Assembly: GCA_029939965.1 (NCBI GenBank)
Contig: JAOZRY010000075.1
Span: forward strand, 1-10,174
Direction: 5' to 3'
Source of the DNA: Bacteroidales bacterium
GTDB lineage: Bacteria; Bacteroidota; Bacteroidia; Bacteroidales; 4484-276
DNA: 10,174 bases
Under the pieces are notes generated by a model, which saw only the letters and a list, made by a program, of their open reading frames with translations, made no database searches and was not told the DNA's origin. Positions 1 through 5,240 of this stretch are shown here, in pieces; position 1 is the stretch's first letter, and each line of letters starts with the position of its first letter. The position numbers and the translations under genes were made by a program.

Positions 1-106
1 TTTGTTGGCCGGCGTAGGCTGACGAAGGAAGCCCACGTACGGCTTACAAAAATAGAGCGGGCACAAGGCAACTACAAACGGAAAGCCCGTAGCCGCCCAA
101 AAAAAA
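1..106 (-). repeat. Dispersed hairpin repeat, copy A (cut by window start)
   Basis: Positions 69-106 form a 38-bp box that recurs as a perfect inverted match at 3305-3342. Read on the minus strand it begins with a T-run followed by GGGCGGCTACGGGC. Beyond the box, positions 1-20 and 30-50 are the two arms of an imperfect hairpin with loop 21-29; the matching hairpin in copy B is at 3347-3419. The outer stem seen in copy B would have its second arm left of the window, so this copy is truncated by the window edge. A looser shared module, CCCTAACCC on the minus strand near 165-173, precedes the box and also occurs at 3209-3217 before copy B. No coding sequence is evident. I infer an intergenic repeat family; its mechanism is unknown. 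Confidence 0.75.
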
Positions 107-210
107 CTACACTCATAATCAGAAATTAATTTTTGCATTAACCAACTTCTTTTTCAACCCGGCGGGGTTAGGGATTGAATAGTAATAATGCGTGCGAAGA
201 TGGCGAAGTA

Positions 211-255
211 ATTTAAAAACAAAAAGCCTTGTAAACAACAATTTACAAGGCTTTT
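211..255 (-). terminator. Rho-independent terminator of the tRNA-Arg gene
   Basis: Positions 222-235 (AAAAGCCTTGTAAA) and 242-255 are a perfect 14-bp inverted repeat around a 6-nt loop. On the minus strand the stem is followed by TTTTTGTTTTT. It starts 13 nt beyond the tRNA 3' end, as expected for a terminator of that transcript. The plus-strand side lacks a comparable T-tract, so it is probably unidirectional. Confidence 0.85.
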
Positions 256-268
256 ACAGTTTGCTTTG

Positions 269-340
269 TGACCCCACCGGGATTCGAACCCGAATCATCA
301 GAACCGGAATCTAACATTCTATCCATTGAACTATGGGGCC
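269..340 (-). tRNA. tRNA-Arg (anticodon CCG)
   Basis: The minus strand folds into a complete cloverleaf. The acceptor stem GGCCCCA pairs with TGGGGTC with one G-T wobble. The D stem is GTTC/GAAT, the anticodon stem TTAGA/TCTGA and the T stem TCGGG/CCCGG with loop TTCGAAT. The anticodon loop is TTCCGGT, giving anticodon CCG at 305-307, which reads the arginine codon CGG. The discriminator base is A at 269. The 3' CCA is not encoded, so it must be added after transcription. A terminator follows at 211-255 and a candidate promoter lies 17 nt upstream. The gene appears monocistronic and intact. Confidence 0.95.
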
Positions 341-356
341 CAATAATTTATAGCTG

Positions 357-364
357 CAAAATTA
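357..364 (-). promoter_or_regulatory. Candidate -7 promoter element of tRNA-Arg
   Basis: The minus strand reads TAATTTTG, matching the Bacteroidetes -7 consensus TAnnTTTG, and ends 16 nt before the mature tRNA 5' end. No clear -33 TTTG is present at the usual distance, so the call rests on the -7 motif and its position only. Confidence 0.4.
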
Positions 365-531
365 GTTTTTTTCGTGAAAGAGATACTTTTTATCCTTCAA
401 AAGTCGGCTCAACTTTTTAGGGGTTTTTCTCTTTCATGGCTTCAAGCACAGCCTCCACACCTTTCTGTGGGGATTACTGTTTATTAGCCAAATAAATTTA
501 TTGGGAAGTCTGGAATAAGGGATTTGCTCTA
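365..531. other. Intergenic stretch without recognised gene
   Basis: Between the tRNA promoter and the first MITE-like element I see no convincing gene or RNA. The only local structure is a 12-bp perfect AT palindrome, AATAAATTTATT at 491-502, and a short CCACA/TGTGG hairpin near 455-470. Neither is placed so as to suggest a function. Confidence 0.4.
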
Positions 532-537
532 TAATTA

Positions 538-689
538 GTGTCCGTCTCTAATGTCCTCTAACTTCGTTATGCTTGTGCTGAAAACAAACATTTACAAAAG
601 TAAACTCCTTGTTTTTCAACACTTCGTCCGCCTCGATCTCAGCGATTTCTGACACCCACTTCCTGAAAAATTCATTTTCCGGCTACCAC
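538..689 (+). mobile_element. MITE-like element, copy 1 (152 bp, most diverged)
   Basis: This is one of three related short elements in the window. Its segment 596-661 matches 3692-3757 (copy 2, opposite strand) at 64 of 66 bases. Its left part (TTCGTT...CTTGTG...AAAACA) also aligns with copy 2. It starts GTGTCC and ends ACCAC, a degraded form of the GTGT...ACAC ends of copies 2 and 3. The flanks TAATTA (532-537) and TAATTT (690-695) agree at 5 of 6 bases and look like a target-site duplication that has since mutated. There is no internal ORF of note, so it would need a transposase from elsewhere. The right edge lies about 35 bp upstream of the -7 element of the DUF4421 gene. Confidence 0.65.
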
Positions 690-724
690 TAATTTGTTAG
701 ATAAAACAATATTTCGAACAAGTG

Positions 725-732
725 TACTTTTG
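725..732 (+). promoter_or_regulatory. -7 promoter element for the DUF4421/beta-barrel operon
   Basis: TACTTTTG matches TAnnTTTG. A transcription start a few bases downstream would leave a leader of only about 12-15 nt before the ATG at 751. This supports 751 as the start and argues against the in-frame TTG at 694, which would lie upstream of the transcript. A TTTG occurs at 693-696, but its 28-nt spacing is longer than usual. Confidence 0.5.
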
Positions 733-750
733 TATTACCATTACTTTATT

Positions 751-1806
751 ATGAACAAACCGAAACCCTTACTAAAAATATGTAGCACATTGCTGATGTT
801 TCTTGCATCAAATTTTACTTGTGCTCAAAACCCCCTTGATATGTTTAATGCTAATATCGACAGCAACTACATTCAAACCTTCCCAAATGCATTAACCACA
901 AAGGTTTATATAAAAAGCAAGCTGCTATCGCTGAGTGTTGAGGATAGCAAAAATGATTATAAACTTACATATTTACCTAACGGGAACAGCACCATAGTGA
1001 TTGGAGTAAACTATAAATGGATTGGGTTTGGATTGGGATTTAAAGTAATTGATCAGAACAATAAAGAGAAATATGGTGAAACCGGGTATTTTGATTTTCA
1101 AACCCGGGCTCATTTTCGCAAAGGTGTTTTTGAATTATTTATTCAGGACTATAAGGGATTTTATCTCGAAAATTCGGCTTCAATGATTCCGGATTGGCCC
1201 AACAACGATACATATATTATCAGGCCTGACATCAGGGTTTTTTCGACCGGCATAAATTATACCCATGTTTTTAATCCCGAAAAATTTTCGTACATATCAT
1301 CCTTTTCGCAAACCGAGGTTCAAAAAAAAAGTGCCGGCTCTATTATTCTTGGTGCAGCAACAAACTATCACGTCATTACCGCCGATTCGTCTTTTATCCC
1401 CCCTGATCTCATATATGATGATGCATTCTCCGGGAAATCATTAACCAGGCTTAGTGGTGTTACTACAAATGCCCGTTTCGGGTACGCTCACACATTTGTT
1501 GCTGTCGAAAAATTTTTTCTTTCACTCTCGCTCGATGCCGGATTGAGCTACAGCTTGAGCAGATATTCGAACAATATTGATGATAAACAAAAGGGCAACT
1601 TTAACGTTAATCCTAATGTTTCGTTTAAATTTGCAGCCGGATATAACCATAACAAATGGTTTGTCGGCGTTACAGCCACAAGGTACTATCATTTAAACCG
1701 GCCTTTGGGTCTGGATAGTATGATCAGGCTTGAGTACGGACACGTGAATATTGTACTTGCAAGAAGATTTATGCTTGAAAAAGAAATTTGGTTGCCGGAA
1801 TTTTAA
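751..1806 (+). CDS. DUF4421 family outer-membrane beta-barrel protein
   Basis: The 351-aa product has a Sec signal peptide (about residues 1-26: basic start MNKPKPLLK, hydrophobic core, end TCAQ), so it is exported. The mature part is rich in alternating aromatic and hydrophobic strands and ends in a strand-like tail, as in outer-membrane barrels. Blocks I recognise from the Bacteroidetes DUF4421 family are YKWIGFGLGF (88-97), DYKGFYLEN (133-141), VFNPEKFSY (173-181) and QKKSAGS (191-197). The molecular function of the family is not known. I chose the ATG at 751 over an upstream in-frame TTG because the signal peptide and the promoter motif at 725-732 both point there. It is followed after 21 nt by another barrel gene on the same strand, so the two are probably co-transcribed. 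A PorP/SprF-type protein was considered but fits less well. Confidence 0.8.
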   Translation: MNKPKPLLKICSTLLMFLASNFTCAQNPLDMFNANIDSNYIQTFPNALTTKVYIKSKLLSLSVEDSKNDYKLTYLPNGNSTIVIGVNYKWIGFGLGFKVIDQNNKEKYGETGYFDFQTRAHFRKGVFELFIQDYKGFYLENSASMIPDWPNNDTYIIRPDIRVFSTGINYTHVFNPEKFSYISSFSQTEVQKKSAGSIILGAATNYHVITADSSFIPPDLIYDDAFSGKSLTRLSGVTTNARFGYAHTFVAVEKFFLSLSLDAGLSYSLSRYSNNIDDKQKGNFNVNPNVSFKFAAGYNHNKWFVGVTATRYYHLNRPLGLDSMIRLEYGHVNIVLARRFMLEKEIWLPEF

Positions 1807-1827
1807 CACATTAAAAATATAAATTTT

Positions 1828-2550
1828 ATGAAAAAAAGAATCTACACACTTATCGTTACTCTTGTATTAACAACGGCTTTTGTACATGCCCAAACCAATA
1901 AATTTTACACTACCACTGGTGGTGAAATGATTTTTTCGTTTGCAAGCATTGATGATGCCGGTTCTGAAACCGGAAATATTATCAGGTGGTCGCCGGTATT
2001 TAATATACAAATTCTTGGGAATTATGATTTTAGCAAAAATGTTGGCTTCTTTACGGGATTCGATATACGCAACGTTGGTTTTATTTACGGAAACTACAAG
2101 CCCCCAACACAGGAAAGTACAGTGAAAAAAAAGTTTAGAAACTATACCGCTGGCATCCCCGTTGGATTGAAAATTGGCAATTTGAATAAGTTCTTTTTTT
2201 ATGGAGGTTACGAAATCGAATTTCCAATCAACTACAAGGAAAAGACCTTTGAAAACGAAGTAAAAACCCACAAATTTAACGTTTGGTTTAGTAACAGGGT
2301 TCCCACGGTTTATCATACTTTTTTGGTAGGTATTCAATTTCCTTATGGAGGAAACCTTAAATTTAAATATTACCTCACCAACTTTCACAACAAAGATTTT
2401 ACAGAAACCCTGAGCGACGGCACACAAATAAAACCGTATGAAACATTAAATGCCAATGTGTTTTATTTTTCATTAAATTTTAACCTGTTCAGGAATGCTG
2501 ACTTTTATTACACTTCAGAGCAGAAACAGAAAAAAGCAATGGTGTATTAA
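1828..2550 (+). CDS. Outer-membrane beta-barrel protein (porin-like family, function unknown)
   Basis: The 240-aa product has a typical Bacteroidetes signal peptide (residues 1-22, ending VHAQ). The mature protein consists of short amphipathic strands separated by polar turns. Examples are the stretch around 56-80 with NYDFSKNVGFFTGFDIRNVG, a YGGYEIEF strand, and the tail around 211-222 with alternating F/Y and N/L. This is the pattern of small eight- to ten-stranded outer-membrane barrels. No catalytic motif is visible. It starts 21 nt after the DUF4421 gene and is preceded only by an AT-rich leader, which suggests one operon and perhaps a joint envelope role. Its stop codon overlaps that of the convergent DUF3124 gene, and no terminator hairpin separates them. 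The specific barrel subfamily cannot be fixed without a profile search. Confidence 0.75.
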   Translation: MKKRIYTLIVTLVLTTAFVHAQTNKFYTTTGGEMIFSFASIDDAGSETGNIIRWSPVFNIQILGNYDFSKNVGFFTGFDIRNVGFIYGNYKPPTQESTVKKKFRNYTAGIPVGLKIGNLNKFFFYGGYEIEFPINYKEKTFENEVKTHKFNVWFSNRVPTVYHTFLVGIQFPYGGNLKFKYYLTNFHNKDFTETLSDGTQIKPYETLNANVFYFSLNFNLFRNADFYYTSEQKQKKAMVY

Positions 2551-3092
2551 TTGTTTATATATTTTATTACACGGCCTTCACACACAAAAGATATTCCAAG
2601 AGATGATGATGTGCCTATCATTACTGTTTCGATTATTGGTTCGGTTACCTCTTCTTCCGATGCCCATTCAACAATAAAGTTGGCTCCCGGCCCTCCCTTA
2701 GATTCTTTATATTCAACCAGATAATTTACCGTTTGAAGTGGTTTTAGTTTTAGTGGGCTTTTAATGTATTGCCGGATACGATTGCCATGTGTATCATAAT
2801 AATCAGCCACACTAACAATGATTTCTTTTTTCATGTCAGTATTGCGAATGCTCAATGTAGCCGCCAGTTTTGTAATCTTATTTACATCATTATTAAATAT
2901 TTCGGAATATACCGGCACATAAATCCTTTCGCCCTTTACCAGCATCAGGTTATTAAAAATTTCCCTGCTAATTTCAAGATAATCCTCTCCACTTATTACC
3001 GACGAATGTTGGTCATTATCGTTTGATCGATTACACGCAAAAAGAAATAGTGTAATTATAATTGGTAGAAAAAAAATCCATTTTGTTTTCAT
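2547..3092 (-). CDS. DUF3124 family lipoprotein
   Basis: The 181-aa product has a lipoprotein signal peptide with lipobox L-F-A-C ending at Cys20, so LspA should cleave it and anchor it by lipid. After the cysteine comes a polar N/D-rich stretch (NRSNDND), which may or may not act as a surface-export signal. Motifs I recognise from DUF3124 follow in order: YVPVYSEIF (58-66), LAATLSIRNTD (76-86), VADYYDTHG (95-103), GGPGANFIVEW (133-143) and IIETVMIGTSSSLGISF (153-169). No biochemical function is known for this family. I start at 3092 rather than the ORF maximum of 3119 because the signal peptide begins there and the -7 motif at 3117-3124 would make the longer form untranscribed. It is convergent with the beta-barrel gene, sharing the sequence TTAA at 2547-2550. 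Confidence 0.85.
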   Translation of the reverse strand: MKTKWIFFLPIIITLFLFACNRSNDNDQHSSVISGEDYLEISREIFNNLMLVKGERIYVPVYSEIFNNDVNKITKLAATLSIRNTDMKKEIIVSVADYYDTHGNRIRQYIKSPLKLKPLQTVNYLVEYKESKGGPGANFIVEWASEEEVTEPIIETVMIGTSSSLGISFVCEGRVIKYINN

Positions 3093-3116
3093 TATGTCAC
3101 ATTTTAATATTAGTAA

Positions 3117-3124
3117 CAAAACTA
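3117..3124 (-). promoter_or_regulatory. -7 promoter element of the DUF3124 gene
   Basis: The minus strand reads TAGTTTTG, matching TAnnTTTG, 24 nt upstream of the ATG at 3092. A clear -33 TTTG was not found. The position decides the start choice for the lipoprotein gene. Confidence 0.5.
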
Positions 3125-3304
3125 AGGTAAATCCACTTTACATCCTGATTAAAGATAAGATAATACATCTTTTTCAACATGCCTCCCTATAAAATACAAT
3201 ATCCAAAACCCTAACCCTGACAAGCCGGAAATGAGATTGAAAAAGATTGATGGTAGATTGAATGAGATTAGTTGAAGTGTAAATTATTTATTGATTTTGA
3301 AGAT

Positions 3305-3419
3305 TTTTTTTTGGGCGGCTACGGGCTTTCCGTTTGTAGTTGTTTCATGCCGGCTGGTTTTTTGTAGGTGGTGCGGGGGCTTACAGCCTCCACCCACCAA
3401 CAAAAATCACAGCCGGCAT
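3305..3419 (+). repeat. Dispersed hairpin repeat, copy B (complete)
   Basis: Positions 3305-3342 are the perfect inverted counterpart of 69-106. They are followed by a 73-nt long imperfect hairpin at 3347-3419. The outer stem is ATGCCGGCTG (3347-3356) against CAGCCGGCAT (3410-3419), a perfect 10-bp match. Inside it a T-run pairs with an A-run, and a G-rich arm (AGGTGG...GGGGGCT) pairs with a C-rich arm (AGCCTCCACCCACC) around a 3- to 5-nt loop. The arms differ in sequence from copy A but remain complementary. A CCCTAACCC module at 3209-3217 and a tail to about 3460 (AATCCCTGCCGC) may belong to the same unit. No ORF is present. Confidence 0.75.
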
Positions 3420-3656
3420 TTCAACAAGCTACCACTCCAATCCCTGCCGCTGAGCATTACGAGGTAACGAGATCGAATGAGTTTGGTTGTCAATCTTTAT
3501 CAAGTTAAATAATATCTTGCCAAAAACAATAAGAATAATAGAAATAAGAGTCTAATTCAATTTATGATTTATGATTTATGATTTACGATTTATGATTGAA
3601 ATCGCAAGCGGGAAACTGACATCGTTAACATTAGTGGCTTTTTAAGAGCCTAAACA
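3420..3656. other. Intergenic stretch between repeat B and MITE-like copy 2
   Basis: No gene or RNA is recognisable here. The stretch holds the probable tail of repeat B (to about 3460), a heptamer tandem repeat at 3560-3594, and an imperfect inverted repeat near 3630-3652 (TTAGTGGCT...AGAGCCTAA) without a T-tract. Confidence 0.4.
3560..3594. repeat. Heptamer tandem repeat (5 units of ATTTATG)
   Basis: Five consecutive 7-bp units ATTTATG start at 3560, 3567, 3574, 3581 and 3588. The fourth has C for T at position 6. A sixth degenerate unit, ATTGAAA, follows. The tract is intergenic and far from any start codon. Confidence 0.85.
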
Positions 3657-3662
3657 TATTTA

Positions 3663-3839
3663 GTGTCTGCAAGAAAGCTCCATATTTCAAAAAGTGGGTG
3701 TCAGAAATCGCTGAGATCGAGGCGGACGAAGTGTTTAAAATCAAGGAGTTTACTTTTATAATTGCGATGTGCAGAGCTTGCCGAAGTAACTGTTTTTAAC
3801 ACAAGTCCAACGATGATATCGGCGTTTTCTGGTGCACAC
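3663..3839 (-). mobile_element. MITE-like element, copy 2 (177 bp, longest)
   Basis: The left end GTGTCTGCAAGAAA and the right end, reading GTGTGCACCAGAAA on the minus strand, form an imperfect terminal inverted repeat of about 14 bp. The element is flanked on both sides by TATTTA (3657-3662 and 3840-3845), an apparent 6-bp target-site duplication. Segment 3692-3757 matches copy 1. The two outer parts match copy 3 with few changes, whereas about 100 bp of the interior is missing there. There is no internal ORF. The element ends 30 bp downstream of the dehydrogenase stop codon, so it may be transcribed as part of that gene's 3' UTR. Confidence 0.75.
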
Positions 3840-3869
3840 TATTTATGCGTCAACCCATACCTCATGTCC

Positions 3870-5027
3870 TTATAACCTATCCCGAAAAATCAATTCCACT
3901 ATTTCGGGAGTTACACGTTTTTTTTCACCAAGAGTAATGTAATTATTGTTTTTCAGATTTTTAATAACCTTTCCAATAACCTCCCGATTCAAATTATAAT
4001 CTGCAAGTTTTACAGGCAATCCCATATTGTTGAAGAAATCTTCTGTTCTAACAATTGCTTGTTCAATTTTTTCATCGTGAGATCCGGTGTTGATATCCCA
4101 AACTCGCGCTGCAAATTGTAAAAGTTTTTCCCGTTTCTCTGCCTTCATTACCCTCATCATTCCTGGCCAAACAATAGCCAATGTACGTGCATGGTCTATG
4201 TTATGTAACACGGTAAGTTCATGACCAATACTATGCGTTGCCCAATCAGTTACTACTCCAACCGAAATCAAACCATTCAATGCCATGGTTGCCGACCAAA
4301 CTACATTTTTGGCTGCATTACTGTTTTCAGGATTTTCAACATATTTTGGTCCCTCTTCGATCAGAGTTTTTAATATGGCTTCGGCGTACCTGTCCTGCAA
4401 CGGACTATTTTGTGGGTAGGTGAGGTATTGCTCCGTAACATGCACAAATGCATCCACAACACCATTGCCTCTTTGGCGTTTTGAGAGCGATTGCGTTACA
4501 GTTGGGTCAAGAACAGAAAATTTTGGGAAGGTATGTGGCGGGGCACCGAAGGCCAGCTTTTTCCCAATCTCTTTTCTGGAAATCACAGCCCATGGATTCA
4601 TTTCAGAACCAGTAGCCGGAAGTGTAAGGATTGCTCCAAACGGAATTGCTCTACTTATCTTTGCTTGTTTGGCCAGGATATCCCAGGGCTCACCTGCAAA
4701 TGGCGCAGCGGCTGCAATAAATTTGGTGCCATCCAAAACAGAGCCACCCCCCACCGAAAGAATAAACCCAATATGTTCGTTTCTGCATATTTCAACAGCT
4801 TTCACAAGTTTTGCATACTGCGGATTGGCTTCAATACCTCCGAACTCTATAACTTTGTGATCCTTCAAGGCATCCATCACCTCTTGATAAACGCCGTTTT
4901 TCTTAATGGAACCTCCGCCGTAAGTAATTAATACTCTTGCATCAGCAGGTATTTCACCAGCTATTTTACCAATTGTGCCTTCACCAAAAATTATCTTTGT
5001 TGGGTTGTAATATGTAAAGTTGTTCAT
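3870..5027 (-). CDS. yqhD: YqhD-type NADPH-dependent iron-containing alcohol dehydrogenase / aldehyde reductase
   Basis: The 385-aa product is close in length and alignment to E. coli YqhD, sharing the start MNNF, ARVLITYGGGS and NGVVDAFVH. It is a cytosolic group III metal-dependent alcohol dehydrogenase. The nucleotide-binding N-terminal half carries GGGS at 37-40 and SVGGGSVLDGTKFIAAA at 91-107; the GGGS is the form seen in NADPH-using YqhD. The C-terminal helical half carries the metal ligands, which map with a constant -2 offset from E. coli to Asp192, His196, His265 and His279. YqhD reduces a broad range of aldehydes, including toxic short-chain and lipid-peroxidation products; butanol-dehydrogenase-like use in fermentation is the alternative. 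The exact substrate here is unknown. The gene stands alone, divergent from ileS, with no clear -7 motif. A short palindrome lies 62-75 bp upstream of the start. All key residues are present. Confidence 0.93.
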   Translation of the reverse strand: MNNFTYYNPTKIIFGEGTIGKIAGEIPADARVLITYGGGSIKKNGVYQEVMDALKDHKVIEFGGIEANPQYAKLVKAVEICRNEHIGFILSVGGGSVLDGTKFIAAAAPFAGEPWDILAKQAKISRAIPFGAILTLPATGSEMNPWAVISRKEIGKKLAFGAPPHTFPKFSVLDPTVTQSLSKRQRGNGVVDAFVHVTEQYLTYPQNSPLQDRYAEAILKTLIEEGPKYVENPENSNAAKNVVWSATMALNGLISVGVVTDWATHSIGHELTVLHNIDHARTLAIVWPGMMRVMKAEKREKLLQFAARVWDINTGSHDEKIEQAIVRTEDFFNNMGLPVKLADYNLNREVIGKVIKNLKNNNYITLGEKKRVTPEIVELIFRDRL

Positions 5028-5088
5028 TATCTAATAGTTAAATTTTCCTGTTTGTATTACTGATATGAAATAACAACAATTATTACAA

Positions 5089-5102
5089 AATGTTGGAACA
5101 TT
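5089..5102. promoter_or_regulatory. Possible operator palindrome upstream of yqhD
   Basis: AATGTT and AACATT form a perfect 6-bp inverted repeat with a 2-bp centre (GG), lying in the 213-bp divergent spacer and closer to yqhD. Its position suits a regulator-binding site, but an AT-rich 6-bp arm can arise by chance and no regulator gene is nearby. Confidence 0.25.
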
Positions 5103-5192
5103 AGAATTTTCTTTTAGCAGTAATAATTTTGAGTAACACTTTAATTATCACTGCATCGTATCAGTTTTCTGAATCAATCAAAAATATTTGTT

Positions 5193-5200
5193 TACTTTTG
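5193..5200 (+). promoter_or_regulatory. -7 promoter element for ileS
   Basis: TACTTTTG matches TAnnTTTG and ends 40 nt before the ileS start codon, giving a short leader. No clean -33 TTTG at standard spacing is visible. It probably drives ileS and the dksA-like gene 32 nt behind it. Confidence 0.5.
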
Positions 5201-5240
5201 CACCCATTTTTATATAAACGGGTAAAAATTAGATTCTTCC

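Noticed and set aside
269..340. tRNA-Arg as an integration (att) site
   Set aside because: No second copy of the tRNA 3' part appears in the window and no integrase is present; the neighbouring repeats are unrelated to the tRNA sequence.
694..750. Upstream in-frame TTG extension of the DUF4421 gene
   Set aside because: It would place 19 residues before a good signal peptide and start upstream of the -7 motif at 725-732; the ATG at 751 fits better.
751..1806. PorP/SprF type IX secretion protein
   Set aside because: The conserved blocks, such as QKKSAGS and YKWIGFGLGF, fit DUF4421, and no other type IX components are nearby.
1867..2427. Long antisense ORF opposite the beta-barrel gene
   Set aside because: It has no recognisable domain or leader and lies wholly within a well-supported gene; treated as a reading-frame shadow.
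3093..3119. Nine-residue N-terminal extension of the DUF3124 lipoprotein
   Set aside because: It precedes the lipoprotein signal peptide and overlaps the -7 motif, so it would not be transcribed.
3560..3594. CRISPR-like array
   Set aside because: The units are 7 bp and contiguous, without spacers, and no cas genes are present.
4420..4931. Two overlapping plus-strand ORFs opposite yqhD
   Set aside because: Both are shadows of a gene whose cofactor and metal-binding motifs are complete on the minus strand.
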